A stretch of 64,000 nucleotides of DNA from the NCBI GenBank assembly GCA_028455995.1, contig JABELC010000004.1, positions 1,116,001 to 1,180,000 of the forward strand, read 5' to 3'. The DNA comes from Scleromitrula shiraiana. Its lineage: Eukaryota; Ascomycota; Leotiomycetes; Helotiales; Sclerotiniaceae. The position numbers were made by a program, and so were the translations under genes. Positions 13,049-24,560 of this stretch are shown here, piece after piece. Each line of letters opens with the position of its first letter. The stretch's first letter is position 1. The notes under the pieces are model-generated. The model was not told where the DNA came from and did no database searches. It saw only the letters and a list, made by a program, of their open reading frames with translations.

Positions 13049-14266
13049 ATGTTCGTTAAAGGTTGCTCCCAGGACATTCTCCTCACAAAACTACGATCTA
13101 CCTACCGCGCTCTACTTCGTGAAATAAGTTACCTTTCAGATTCGTCTGCCAGAACATATTTCCGCCAATATGTGGAATACAGATTCAATCCTTTCAACCC
13201 CGAGAAACTCAATCCTTATTTCTGGGGAACCGGTAGACTTCGAAGGCGAGTTAATTTTGAAAAGGTTGGGACGGGGATCAAGCAGGGCCAAAGAGGCTTA
13301 AGAGTTCTATGGCGTGCAAATAATGGATTTGTGCACGATTTACAAACGGTCTTGATGCGTACCTATGGGAGAACTGGTAAAAGAAGATATGAATTGCTCT
13401 CAAATTTGATGAGACCCGGAGAAGAACAATTACCTCAAGACAACACTGCCTTGCAACAATTGATCGATAGTCACATTAGCAATAACCGGAACCGCGAGAA
13501 TATCAACTACGAAGAGAGCAGTATTTCGTCGAACAATCAAAAGTTACGAGCCTTTCTCGAAAGTCAGAAACACAATCATCCCATGGAAGCAGTAAGACGC
13601 AAAATAAGAAATCTTGAACCAAAAATTCCACAACACAATACATGGGGAAGATCTATGCCACTGAGGCGTGTAAACAATATGGAGAAAAAATTCTGGAGAG
13701 AAACCTTGGAGAAAGTTCTACCACCGTTACCTGAGCATGAATGGGATAGGCTACAAGGTCTTGCGAAAGGAACAATTCCTATCGAAGAACCACCTTTGAG
13801 AAGGATTCCGATCAACGATAATGCAGTCAATGACCAGGCATTGCCATGGGCAAATGTTGAGGAGATGAATAAGTGGATTACCACGCCAGTTCGAAATGAT
13901 CTAAAGGTTTTAGATACGATGAATCTCAATCGACCTATCACACCTCTCATCGATTCCGAACAACAGACCAAGGAAGACGAGCCAACAGTCCCTCCGACAT
14001 ATAGAGAACGGAGTCTAAAAAGATTATATGCCATGGTATGGAATCATTCAGCTAAGATGGTTAGAAACAAAGAAACTGGCAAATGGGACATTACATGGGG
14101 AGAAGGACGTTCACCATCTGCAGCTGGACATGTTACACAAGCCTCTGTAAAAGAGATGGAGTTTTTCGATGTGGATGATAATGAATTAGTTGAAGGTATT
14201 GTGAATGCGAAACTTAGACGTGAGCTCAAAAAACGGGAAAATTCATCACGGAGAAGACAGCATTAG
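13049..14266 (+). CDS. LYR-motif (Cup1-like N-terminal) mitochondrial-type protein
   Basis: Single exon, 405 residues. Near the N-terminus a Leu-Tyr-Arg-like signature occurs (STYRALLREISYL), followed by a basic helical segment with conserved-looking Arg/Phe residues (YFRQYVEYRF, GRLRRRVNFEKVGTGI). This is the pattern of the Complex1_LYR/Cup1-like N-terminal family of filamentous fungi. LYR proteins are usually small mitochondrial partners of Fe-S, respiratory or ribosomal assembly factors. The long, charged C-terminal part (residues 130-405) has no domain I recognise. The ATG at 13049 is the first in frame. No intron is needed. The specific partner is unknown. Confidence 0.8.
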   Translation: MFVKGCSQDILLTKLRSTYRALLREISYLSDSSARTYFRQYVEYRFNPFNPEKLNPYFWGTGRLRRRVNFEKVGTGIKQGQRGLRVLWRANNGFVHDLQTVLMRTYGRTGKRRYELLSNLMRPGEEQLPQDNTALQQLIDSHISNNRNRENINYEESSISSNNQKLRAFLESQKHNHPMEAVRRKIRNLEPKIPQHNTWGRSMPLRRVNNMEKKFWRETLEKVLPPLPEHEWDRLQGLAKGTIPIEEPPLRRIPINDNAVNDQALPWANVEEMNKWITTPVRNDLKVLDTMNLNRPITPLIDSEQQTKEDEPTVPPTYRERSLKRLYAMVWNHSAKMVRNKETGKWDITWGEGRSPSAAGHVTQASVKEMEFFDVDDNELVEGIVNAKLRRELKKRENSSRRRQH

Positions 14267-15013
14267 AGATCGTATTTTCTCAAAATTCAATAGAGAAATA
14301 AGCATAGGCTTCTCTCTAAAACATGGAACCGTGATTATATTGGTGTGAGTATTAGCAGCGAAGTTCATCCAGCTAGGCCTGCTTTGCTAATGTCAACTAT
14401 TGTCTCCAAACAAAGTACAACCAGCTACACTACACTCATATCAAACCCTCCCCAAACCACGAAGATCCATGTGAAAATCACTAATCCCAATCAAGGCTAG
14501 CTCATATGTAGATCCCACTTCAGTGCATCAGTGCATCAGTACATAACGACAAGCCAATTACACTCTCCACCTTCATGTCCAGGTATCAATAACAGATGTA
14601 AAGATACAAATATCTACTCTGTATAAATATCGGGTCAGGTCACCTGAAAACTTTCCAATCTATCCTCTCTTCAATCCTACATATCGGGTCAAGTTCCCTG
14701 ACACGCCGCCTCTTGACGCACGTGATTCTTGACCGAGAACCCATCCCATCCCATCCCATCCCATCCTATCCCATCCCACCTTCTATGATACGCTAAAGTC
14801 TTGACAAATTTCAGTCAATCAAATCTCTAGAAATTTCGATTTAAACCAATCGAATTGTAAGAAGATATGCCAAGATCTTGCCAACACATTAGCGTAAAAA
14901 TCCCCATTTCTGGGCAAAAACAAGAAAATGAGTAACGTTGCCAATAACCTTTTTCTCTGTACCAGAGAAGAGGCATTTGTATCCTCTCGATAAAAGACCA
15001 AATCGATTGAATT
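14267..15013. other. Intergenic; CCCAT microsatellite
   Basis: No gene seen. It contains a (CCCAT)n tract at about 14742-14777 and two copies of ATATCGGGTCA about 50 bp apart (near 14627 and 14680). Confidence 0.6.
14742..14777. repeat. (CCCAT)n microsatellite
   Basis: About seven tandem copies of the pentamer with one T substitution, upstream of the acetyltransferase gene. Confidence 0.85.
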
Positions 15014-15685
15014 ATGACTTCCGAAGTAATTGTACGCCATGCATATCGTGAAGGTATGTATATCAAAGCTCAAGCTATCCCTCCATTACCCCTCTCTCCC
15101 AACCCCCATCCAGAAATCCCCAGAAAGAAATACTAACCAAGAAATAAAGATATCCCACGAATCCTGCAATTAATCCAAGAACTCGCCGACTATGAAAAGG
15201 AAGCCGCATCCCTAGTCGCAACTGAAGAAGCCCTTTCAAAAACCATAGCTTTTGCTTCTTCCCCCTCCTCCTCCACCTCCTCAGAGGAAGAAACATCCAT
15301 CTCACCCTCCCGCCCCGCGCGCTGTCTTCTTCTATTCCCTCCCGCCTCATCTGCAAACCCAAACACAGCAGTAGGAATGGCGCTCTACTTCTACAACTAC
15401 AGCACCTGGCGCGCCAAGCCTGGTATCTATCTCGAAGACCTTTACGTGCACCCCTCGCAACGCCATAAAGGGTACGGAGTCAGATTGTTGGCGGAATTGG
15501 CGAGGGAGGTAGTGGATATGGAAGGGGGCAGGTTGGAGTGGAGCGTGCTGACGTGGAATGAGCCTAGTATTGGGTTTTATGAGAGTGAGGTGGTGGGGGC
15601 GACGAGGATGGAGGGGTGGGTGGGTATGAGGGTTCAAGGGGAGGCGCTGGGGAGGTTGGCGGGAAAGGCGGTGGGGTTAAGTTGA
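15014..15685 (+). CDS. GNAT-family N-acetyltransferase (SSAT/NATA-like)
   Basis: Two exons, 15014-15053 and 15150-15685, with a 96 bp intron (branch ACTAAC); 191 residues. The join gives the N-terminus ...RHAYREDIPRILQLIQELA, the usual opening of spermidine/diamine-type GNAT proteins. Acetyl-CoA-binding motif A is visible as YLEDLYVHPSQRHKGYG (Q/RxxGxG/A), followed by a helix (RLLAELAREVV). Motif B is NEPSIGFYESEVVGA. An acidic/Ser insertion (SSPSSSTSSEEE) lies between strands 1 and 2. It transfers an acetyl group from acetyl-CoA to an amine; the substrate cannot be told from sequence. The GC- and G-rich 3' end contrasts with its AT-rich surroundings. Confidence 0.85.
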
Positions 15686-16121
15686 TGGGGGTGATTGAGT
15701 GGAATGGAATGGGGTTTCTTGTTTAAATTTTGATTGTAGAATGGGGGCTCACGAAGCTAATTCTTTGTAGTTGAATATTTCAAGGCGCGGTAGATAAAAA
15801 CGCTGAAATTCATTATAGAATATAATTGTCAACTCACTTTTTACAACTAGGGTCATTAGTATTAAACATGTCATCAAGTTTACAAAGACCACTCAAGGGT
15901 ATCACAACAAATCTCAACCAGTCATTCTTCAATTTTCAACTCAAAAATGATCTCTGACCCGGTCCTGCTCTACCAAAATTCGGATGCCTAGTAGGTTCAC
16001 TACAGGCTACATCCTCCGGGCTCAGCATACTACTCAATACTTTTGAGGGCCCAGCCGTCGTAAAAAGAATTTTAAGAACGACTCCTTCCGTTGCGATACC
16101 CGTCTCTTAGACTCAATAACC
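15686..16121. other. Intergenic; nothing recognised
   Basis: 436 bp between the acetyltransferase stop and the relic gene on the minus strand. No ORF, repeat or RNA signal that I can support. Confidence 0.5.
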
Positions 16122-17570
16122 TCAACAATATCCCCACACATCCCCCCCCATCCCATAATCCAAATCCTCCATCCCATCAACCACACAGAGCTGGACTTCC
16201 GGCGCCAAATCCAACAAGTCGCTTAATAAAGCCAGCGCATCATTCCAATTCTCCCTCGGTTCCCGAAGTCGCGAAAATCGAGCACCGCTGAGATCAATGG
16301 CGCTGTCGACTTCCGGCGAGAGTAGACCGATTGACTGACGAATTAGTGCATATACAAGTGATATCGCGCCCGCGAGAGCCTCTCTAAGCATTCGTTTTTG
16401 AACATTTGATATCAAACATGAGCAACTACTCCTAGTTCAGATTCAAGGGAACTTACAATTAAGCATTTGGTGTCGTACTATTCGCCGTTCATCCACACCA
16501 GCTTCAAATTGCTGTCTTCGCTGTTGTTCTAAACTTTCCGCTTGACTTCGTTGCTGCTCCCGACTCTCCAGAAGCATCATCTGTAAGTCCCGTATACCAC
16601 CTATCGTAGTTTCCTGATCAACTGTTTGCGCTACATCCTTGATACATTCCATTCGATCTGCAAACCGATCGCAAAAGTCTTCATTAAAGGATTTGAGAGC
16701 TCTCACTAACAATTTAATCAGCTACAATACAGTTCGCCAAGGTAATTATCTCCTTACTTTTACCCATCTTGTTATACCGGTCCGTGCAATCTGGTAGGTA
16801 TAGGAATATCTCCTTATATAACCTCGCTAAAGCCGTTCTCGTATACTCAGTCGGCACTTTTCGCAAAATCGACTAAATCACTAATCTCGTCTAGGGCTCT
16901 TGAAAGTCCTTCGGATATCTTGATATAGTTTACAGATGCCTACATGATCAACAATCTCCCATTCGGTAAGATTTGATAAATCAACATACCTTAATCAAAG
17001 TTTTAATGCTCCCGCAAAATATCGAAATATGCTCATTCGTATCAGGAAACATGGAGAAAACACTCCGGTGTTTATGAGCTTTTCTAGCTAATTTGTTGTA
17101 GTATTGCTTGGGTTTTCCACCACCAAGTCGCTTTCGATTGTTCATTTCGGCCTGGGCTTCTTTGACTGTACTAATCACATACTCGAATGTATGTGGTGCT
17201 GGACCCATTATATCTTGTACAAATCAGCCATATGCACAATTATGATTTAGAGATCACGGAGAAACCTCCACTTTCCATCATCTGCATCTTGATCTTGAAG
17301 ATCCTGTTTCATAGAATTCCACGCTTCTGTCAATGCAACCCGTTCAATTTCTAAAAGTGTTCAACGTTCTAATTCAGCACATATCTACAGTAGCCAAGAA
17401 ATCAAAATATATGATCTTTACTTACAAAGCCTCATTATCAACATCCAGCGTACTTGCCGGTAACGTCGCAACCCTAATCAACGCTTCCTCCACCGGCGCG
17501 ACTGTACTCTCCATATTCCTAGTGTATCCAGCAACAATATCTCCGGCATCTATTATTTTTCAATTATTTA
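16122..17570 (-). pseudogene. NLR-accessory-type gene (DUF7708-like N-terminal domain), broken
   Basis: Minus-strand exon-like blocks read in order: about 17560-17430 (DIVAGYTRNMESTVAPVEEA), 17350-17265 (ALTEAWNSMKQDLQ), 17214-16990 (GPAPHTFEYVIST ... SIKTLIK), 16939-16760 (ASVNYIKISEGLSRALDEIS ... LYKEIFLYLPD), 16714-16457 and 16415-16122. The SVFSMFPDTNEHISIFCGS stretch is typical of the domain at the start of fungal STAND/ankyrin proteins. It is damaged: one extra base at 16849 shifts frame right after KSAD, the splice phase after 16457 does not match the next block, and the last block stops where related proteins continue. No NTPase domain is present. Role in non-self recognition is inferred from family only. 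Confidence 0.6.
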
Positions 17571-17934
17571 TTTTAATACATAGCTATCGAGAAATAGAAT
17601 ATCATTTAGAATATTCGCAATCGTTTAAATTATTGTTACAGTGGCAGTGCTCAATATGTAGCCTGGTGTGGCTATTTCCTCGACTACTGCATTGCGAGTT
17701 TATGCATAAATAGCAAGGAATGAGGTCAGAAAATCCCCGTTTTATCACCAGTCGATTGGTGTTGATTTTGCGCCGACGAGGCTGGGCTGCTTATCTGGGC
17801 TTGGGGTCTGAGGCTCCCTCGAACACACTTCTCTTTTCTTTTTTCTTTCGTCAGTTGTTTTTGGATATCCGCTGGACTTCTTGGTATCTTGTAATTCGAC
17901 ATCGTACTTTGAATTGGAAAGTTTTCAATTCGAT

Positions 17935-19123
17935 ATGGAAGATATTTTGGACCTTCCACCCACCACGGCAAAACTGCCAGAGGATGACGCCGACCAATCA
18001 GTCGATTCAAAAATATAATCAACGCAGATATCACAACTAACTCCATGCCCTGAATCCCGAGAAACATCTCAGGATGCCCAACAAGCACAACCTTCTGAAA
18101 ATGATTCTTTAGCAGTCACATCGTCTTCTACGGAGGAATCGACGATAAAAGCTGATGAAGATGTCAAAGTCATTACCGCAGTAGGTCTTGACAGGATTGA
18201 CACGAAATCCCGGAGCTCGCGGGTCTCTTCTCCCAATCCTACATCCACTGTCATGAAGAATGTTGGTAAAATTGTATTTTCTAACGTAAGTTCCATCGGA
18301 CATATGAAATCCAGTAGCACCATTAATCAAATATTTTTACGTTGGTAAAGTTGAGGTTTTTCACTCCGCTAAGAAACCATTAAGTAGTACAGTCTCTTCA
18401 AGTTCCTCTGAGGCTCCTGATTCACCTAGAATATTACCTATTGATCCAATGAATAACCTTACGCCGACCTGCATTCAGCGGGTGGAGTGCCAAAATAAAT
18501 TTGGACATCGTTTGTATTCGGATAACTTCCCACGTGTGTACGTAAATGATAGCATACCACCTCCATCTCCACCACCTGGTTCTAGGACTCAAGAGAATTT
18601 TGATGCACAGTCGGTAATGGAACTTATTACCACGATCACAGTCGAAAGATGGGAACCTAGATTCAAAGAGATGTCTATCGATGATCTCATTCTGGGACGT
18701 GAACATAAGATGAAATTAAAACTCAATTCGCCTTTACTCATAAATGCATTGACAGCTGCTGTTTCTTACTATCCTGGTGGAAGTTTGCTTGGAGAACCTA
18801 TTTATTCTGAGGAACCATTTCAACTGTTGGCTTGGCACATGAAGGATTTGGAAGCTTACAAATTCAATCATCCATTGACTCACTCTGAAGAGGACCAAGA
18901 GGAATGCAATCAGCATATTGATGTTTTTCTTGATTTTCTCAAAGAGAATTTCAAGTTAGAGGGACCAATAGAAGTCGAACTTAAATGTGAGTATTTAGAT
19001 CAGGTGGTTAAGATGTCGAAGAGATTCAAGGAATATTTGGAGACATTGCCGGATGGGGATGTGAAGAAGAAAGCTTGGAGGTGTGGAGTTAGAAATGATG
19101 AGTTTGGGAATTATTGGGTGTAG
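17935..19123 (+). CDS. Orphan N-terminal region of AAA-ATPase-like protein (no ATPase core)
   Basis: Proposed exons 17935-18000, 18073-18285, 18356-19123, with introns of 72 bp (branch ACTAAC, weak donor GTCGAT) and 70 bp; all phase 0, giving 348 residues. The first third is Ser/Thr/Asp-rich and low in complexity. The conserved part (KLNSPLLINALTAAVSYYPG then EEPFQLLAWHMKDLEAYK) resembles the region before the DUF7025/AAA+ core in large fungal ATPases. Here the frame ends at ...FGNYWV with no Walker A or B motif. A different frame remains open just downstream (19114-19308, RKRKEERAWEDWK), so this could be a truncated or decaying copy. Exon 1 is the least certain. Confidence 0.5.
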
Positions 19124-19665
19124 ATCGGTGGGTGGGAATAGTGGAAAAGTGTGAGAAGGAGACCAGGGAAGTGATTAAGAGGAAACGCAAAGAAGAAAGG
19201 GCGTGGGAAGATTGGAAGGAACAGAGGATAATGGAGTCCAGGATTTGGAATCTTTTGGTTCTTATTACTTCTTACAAATGGAAAGTACAACGTTATATAC
19301 GTGATTAGCCTAAAGACTATTTTCGCATCTGACCGTTTAGATGTTTAATTGCTTTTACCATACTTGAGCTAGTAGTTCAAATAAGATAAAAGTGCTTACT
19401 TATATCGCCTTAAGCGAAGATTGCATAAACCCCTCAATACCCCCACCATGATACCCCACCTAACCCCACTACTCATTATGAGTCGAAACTCGCCGGTTTG
19501 TCATCGGCGATACTCGTCAGTTAAACCTAGATGACGACTCCAAATTCAAAACAACGATAGGTCCATAGCTCTATTAAAGAAACAATGTTCCTTCGTAATG
19601 GAAAACTTACGAAATGAAACTGTTTGTGAAATTAGATGAACCAAAATCAGGTCACGAAGTGAACA
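19124..19665. other. Intergenic with a possible degenerate tail
   Basis: Holds one short charged ORF (19114-19308) that may be a remnant of the preceding gene. Nothing else recognised. Confidence 0.4.
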
Positions 19666-20728
19666 ATGAACAAATTTACACCCACTCAGCACCATTCTCT
19701 AAGCACCTCTATACTTCCTACCAATAATTCTCTCCCTACCCCTTTCGTCGTATGTATTATTGGCGCTAGTACCGGAATTGGCGAACACAGTACGTTATCA
19801 ACACCATCTACTCCTCACCCATTCATCCATCCCTACTACCCAAAAACCCCCAATTTAACCAAGAACCAAAAGTCGCGTACGCGTACGCCCAAGCCGGCGC
19901 CAGCACCCTAATAATCTGTTCCCGCAACCTCTCCCGTCTCCAGCCCGTCGCCCAAAAAATCACCTCCCTCTCCCCAGCCACCATCGTCTCAACCCAAAGC
20001 GTCGACATCTCCTCCCCTACCTCCATCGCTGCCCTAGCAACCCACATCCGCACGCACCACCACCGTCTCGACATCCTCATCCCTTGCGCCGGCTACGCGG
20101 GTCCCGTGACCCTGCGCGTAACAGAGGGGCAACCATCTTGGTTTCGGGATAATTTCGCAGTCAATACGATTGGTACATATTTGTGTGCGCATTATCTGAT
20201 TCCGTTGTTGTTGGAGAGTGAAGGGGGAGCGAGGGGGTTTATAGTGATTGGGAGTTTGGCGGCGGTGTTGACGGAGGGGGAGATCGCTAATACGGGATAT
20301 TGTGTTAGTAAGATGGCGCAGAGTAGGGTGGTGGAGATGGTGGGGGTGCAGTTTGGGGGGGAGGGAGTGGTCGCTGTTTGTTTGCATCCGGGGGCTGTGG
20401 CTACGGAGATGGCGGAGGGGAATACGCCGGAGGGATTTTTGCCTTGTGAGTATTTCTCATTTTCTTTCTTGTTGCTGTTGTGATTCGAAGGAATTCTTGG
20501 AAACGGTCAGCGAGAATCATTTGTTTGTACTAATAGTAACTGGTAGATTTGGTGGATGATGTAGATCTTTGTGGAGGATTCTGTGTCTGGTTGAGTAAGA
20601 ATTTGAAGGATCTCAAATGGCTGAATGGGAAATTTTTGGATGCCAGATGGGATGTAGATGAGATGATAGCGAAGAAAGATGAAATTCTTGAGAAGGATTT
20701 GTTAAAGTGGACTTTGAAAACTTCTTGA
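19666..20728 (+). CDS. Short-chain dehydrogenase/reductase (classical SDR)
   Basis: Three exons: 19666-19789, 19873-20445, 20547-20728, with introns of 83 and 101 bp; both junctions keep frame, giving 292 residues. The nucleotide-binding motif TGxxxGIG is seen as VCIIGASTGIGEH. The NNAG-equivalent is PCAGYAG, the catalytic Ser lies in IVIGSLAAVL, and the YxxxK pair is GYCVSK. HPGAVATEM follows, as in classical SDRs. It should carry out NAD(P)-dependent oxidoreduction of an alcohol/carbonyl; the substrate is unknown. The N-terminus has about 27 residues before the Rossmann strand. Exon 2 is much more GC-rich than the flanks, as in the nearby acetyltransferase gene. Confidence 0.88.
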
Positions 20729-21573
20729 GGATGCAATGAATTAGGTGTATCATAGGCTCTAAATAATAACTTATTTGATCAAAAATTGTTTTTGAAGTTG
20801 GGTTTCGGAATGTTTATTAAATTCTTTTTTTCAAGTTAATCTTTTGATTCACGATGAGTGGAGGAGAAGAAATTGATCATGTCATACAGCGAGTGCTAGG
20901 CAATTGGAATGATTCAAGTGGTAGAGTGGTGCAAGTAAATGAATATTTCGTGTTTGAAATTACAGTTGTCATGAGATAAGCTATACAAATAGCACTAATA
21001 CTCGAACTTTACCTACTAATAATTCTAATCCCAGGAAGTTACACATCCGTACAATCCGATTCAGTCCATTTGAACAACATCGTTGTCTGGTACGAGTAAA
21101 GTGAATTTGAATGCATTCCATGTGGGATTATTAGCTTAGCTTTTTCATGCAGGTTAATGTAAAGATTCATTCACTTGAATTGACTTTTTGAATTTCACGC
21201 GGGCTTTTGCTACGGCTGTCCGTGAACTCGTCATCGAAACGGTCTATATAAACACTTAGGTTCCTCTTTCCAGTTCAATCCAGAACAAAATCAAAGATTT
21301 CAAGTCTGAGTTCGAGATTCTTGGAATTTCTCTGTTCAAGGACGCCCATCTTCCTGAATTCCGAAGCAGGAGGCTGCACCTTGGGAGCTGGAAATAGTTT
21401 ATCTCGATATTCTGTATTAGATAGACCTGCACAAGACCCAAGAAGGACCACTCGAGGCGGGGTTTTGATTAAGATCATCAACCTTTTGTTCTATCATCCA
21501 ACACAACACTGAACTAGAGGTAGTTATCTCTCATTCCCATACAACAAACGACATCTAGCAAGAAGCTTATTCT
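20729..21573. promoter_or_regulatory. Intergenic/promoter of first RBR gene, TATA-like box
   Basis: No supported gene (a 41-codon ORF at 20854-20979 is unconvincing). A TATA-like TCTATATAAAC lies at about 21243-21253, some 320 bp before the RBR start codon. Confidence 0.45.
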
Positions 21574-22646
21574 ATGGATCCACTTACAAGAAGACTGAAT
21601 TACTGGGGAATGGTCACTACCGAAGATGCTGAACGTAACTTGAATGCTAGACCCGCAATAATGGGCGACCCAAACAACACAAAATCGAATATTTCAGCAC
21701 TTAAAGACTATCTATCAAAATTTTGTAAGAAAGTCACTTTCAGGAAAGGAAAGGCTCAAGCCGATCAATTGAAGAAACTCCCCAAAACTCGAAACAAGCA
21801 AGATAACGATGCAGTTACTCAGGCTAATCCAAACATTAAACAAACAGCCGTGAGAGGCAATGACGCGGAAAGCTTTGTGGTATGGAGAAACCGTTTGTAT
21901 TGCGACGTTTGTATGGAGGAATTACCTGCGAAAAGCTTTCCGAACCCGAAAAACTTGACGGACAAATGCAATCACCGAGGCCAGATGTGCACACAATGTC
22001 TTACACAAGCAATTACGATAAATGTGGAGGAAAACTCGTGGGATAGAATCCCATGTCCCTATTCTGGTTGCAAGCAGAGGCTAGAAGCTGATGTGGTCGA
22101 GAAGTATATTACCGGACACCTTTTAGCAAAGTATGCTTACTTATAGAAATCCCCCATGCAATTTGCTAATCATACAAAATAGATATCGTTGGTACATTGG
22201 GACACTCCGAATTCGATACGCTCCGAATTTTCGATGGTGCCTGAATTCTAAGTGTGGCTCTGGTCAGTTACACGATGACACTAAACCTTACATGATCTGC
22301 GATTTTTGCAAGCATAAAACTTGCTACTATCACCAGGTGCCGTGGCATGGAGAAGAGGAATGTAAGGCTTTACGCGAGGCCGAGCCCAAGGACGATAATT
22401 CTCTTTCGTTGGCGGAGATAGAAGCGACGACAAGAAAATGTCCTGGATGTTTAGCCTCTACATATCCAATTAAGATATGGTGTGGAAATTTTACATGTAA
22501 GCTGAATTATTTCTCGTGTTCATTTGGAATTATTAGTTCTAATTTACTGACTTTTGTGCTAAGGCGTATGCGGTGTCAAATGGATGTGGGAAACAGGGAA
22601 TGTAGCTCGAGAAAACGAGCCAGTGCCAAACTATAGGAACGTATAA
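21574..22646 (+). CDS. RBR-type (RING-IBR-RING2) E3 ubiquitin ligase-like protein, copy 1
   Basis: Three exons: 21574-22130, 22183-22496, 22564-22646, with introns of 52 and 67 bp; 317 residues, all junctions in frame. RING1 is LYCDVCMEELPAKSF ... CNHRGQMCTQC ... CPYSGC. The IBR core is WCLNSKCGSG ... MICDFCKHKTCYYHQVPWH. RING2 begins KCPGC and continues across the last intron as WCGNFTC-VCGVKW. RBR ligases pass ubiquitin through a RING2 cysteine to substrate. The protein ends soon after RING2 (MWETGNVAREN...), with fewer Cys than a standard RING2, so activity is uncertain. About 110 basic, low-complexity residues precede RING1. Copy 2 lies about 460 bp downstream. Confidence 0.8.
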
Positions 22647-23105
22647 ATGCTATTGGGGAGTAACTAAAGAAACATGGGATGGATTTGAACAAAATTATAT
22701 TTGTTACACAAGAAAATAGGACATTATGTTGCGTTGTATTAGGAAATGAAGATGGGCTTGCCATGTGCATTGTGCCCAAAAGATAGATGAATACAGAAGA
22801 AACATGAAGAATAGATGGGTAATGTGTAGTGACAAGTCGACAGTAGAGAATGTTTCAAATGCCTATAGTAGCATCAAGATTCCTGAGTCAATTATTCTTA
22901 ACGATAAAAGAGCCAGAGCTTTCGTTGCATTGTTTGGAAACCATGAGAAAAGTCTGGGCACTTAGAGAGGCCACTCGGTGTTCTATATATACTCATCTAG
23001 GAATTATATATTTCTTTAAACCCGTTTTAGTGAACTTCAAGATTGACAGCGACTTTGCAAAGAGGGAATTAAAAAAACAATAACTCTGATAACGACACCA
23101 AAGCA
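22647..23105. other. Spacer between the two RBR genes
   Basis: 459 bp. It holds a 66-codon ORF (22765-22965) without recognisable domain, and a TATA-like TTCTATATATAC near 22980 ahead of copy 2. Confidence 0.4.
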
Positions 23106-24107
23106 ATGGCCTACAATTCCGAGCCCATGGCCCACCTCACTTCTGCATTGAGCCAACTCTGGTCAATCGCGAGCAACTACGATCCTTTAATTCATCGAAT
23201 CTTTAGATCGCAAAGTGCAAGCACCACATGGGAGAGTGTTCATCAGAAAAAATGTCAAAAATGCGAAATCTGTTGGAGAACTTTCCCCGAAAGCAGATTT
23301 CACGAAGAACAAATCACCGATCAATGCAAACACAAATCTTCTATTTGTTCAAATTGTATGAGGATATCAGTGGTTACCCAGTGCAGAGATGTTTCTTGGG
23401 ATGATTTGGCATGTCCATTCTGCCTGTGCAAATTATCACCAGAGACAGTGATGAAATATCTGAACGGCGACTTATTAAAGAAGTAAGTCTATCTCCTTGG
23501 CCATACCAACTTGAACCGATAAACTAATAGTTGATCATCTAGTTATGAAAACTTTCGAAAAAGTATCGCCATTCGAACCCTACCAAATTTCTCGTGGTGT
23601 CTTCAACCTGGTTGCCATTCAGGACAAGTTCACTGTTGGGGAAACTGGAACCCAAAAATGATGTGCCAGAAATGTCATCTCGCTACATGCTACAAACATC
23701 AAGTACCATGGCATGATAATCAAACATGTGAGCAATACGACAAATTTCATGCAAAGCGGGATACAAGGGCCGAGAACAAAAAATCCACGGGTTGGATAAA
23801 AGCGAAAACGAAAAAATGTCCGAGTTGCGGCACGCCCACAGTTAGAGATGGTGGTTTCCCGAAATTAATTGTAGGTTTTCAATATTTGTTTCTTCAACGG
23901 GATGTGTACTGATCAGGTGTACAGGCAGATGTGAAAGGCGTTGGAACAGGAATACAGTGTAGAGTGTTGATTAACGGAGCCACGTACGGAAAGAGAGCTT
24001 ATAAAGTCTCTCTTGACGCGGCAAGAAAACCACAAACAAGAACTAGAACGGCCAGTTATCGTGAAGTAGAAGGGCTTAGATGTGCAATGATGAAAATAAT
24101 GGGATGA
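23106..24107 (+). CDS. RBR-type protein, copy 2, with lost or altered RING2
   Basis: Exons 23106-23482 and 23543-23870 (60 bp intron, in frame). RING1 is KCEICWRTFPESRF ... CKHKSSICSNC ... CPFCLC. The IBR is WCLQPGCHSGQ ... MCQKCHLATCYKHQVPWH, matching copy 1 (CYYHQVPWH). RING2 starts KCPSCGTPTVRDGGFPKLI. Splicing the next intron at 23871-23924 gives a 60-codon third exon to 24107 that lacks RING2 cysteines. The frame encoding the expected CTGRCERRW follows one base out of phase. If unspliced, the protein stops at 23912. So RING2 seems broken or replaced, unlike copy 1. Order, spacing and shared motifs point to a tandem duplication. Confidence 0.65.
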
Positions 24108-24560
24108 GATCATTAACTGCCATTTACTTTTCATTTCATACGGTACTATGCCAGACTGATGAAAATCACACTATTCAGAAGTACAAGTGGAATGAATGGA
24201 AAGAGCAACAAGAAGATCGAACTTGCCAAATGAGATGATATTTACTAGTTACTGTTCGCAGTTGGACAACTTCTGGATTAGCACACTTGAGCATATTTCA
24301 GTATTTAACTAGACTCCTAGCGCGTACAGGCTGCTGCTTTGATATCCGAAAGTTGAAATCGTTAGCTAGATCTTAGTTTCGAACTATCCCAACGGTGTCG
24401 CCTTTTAGTTTGCCACTAAGTGTGAACATCAACGATGACGTCGAATGTGGGAGGAGTATTTGGAATCAGCTTGATACATCATATATCAAGTACTATTGAC
24501 ATCAAACATCAAGAACATTCATCTTACCTTTCAACGTCAACCTCAACGTCAATAATCAAA
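24108..24560. other. Intergenic; nothing recognised
   Basis: 453 bp between the RBR copy and the MAPEG gene. The last 40 bp contain three imperfect TCAACGTC(A) units just ahead of the start codon. Confidence 0.45.

Noticed and set aside
20854..20979. 41-codon ORF upstream of RBR copy 1
   Set aside because: Too short, no homology recognised and no splice partner.
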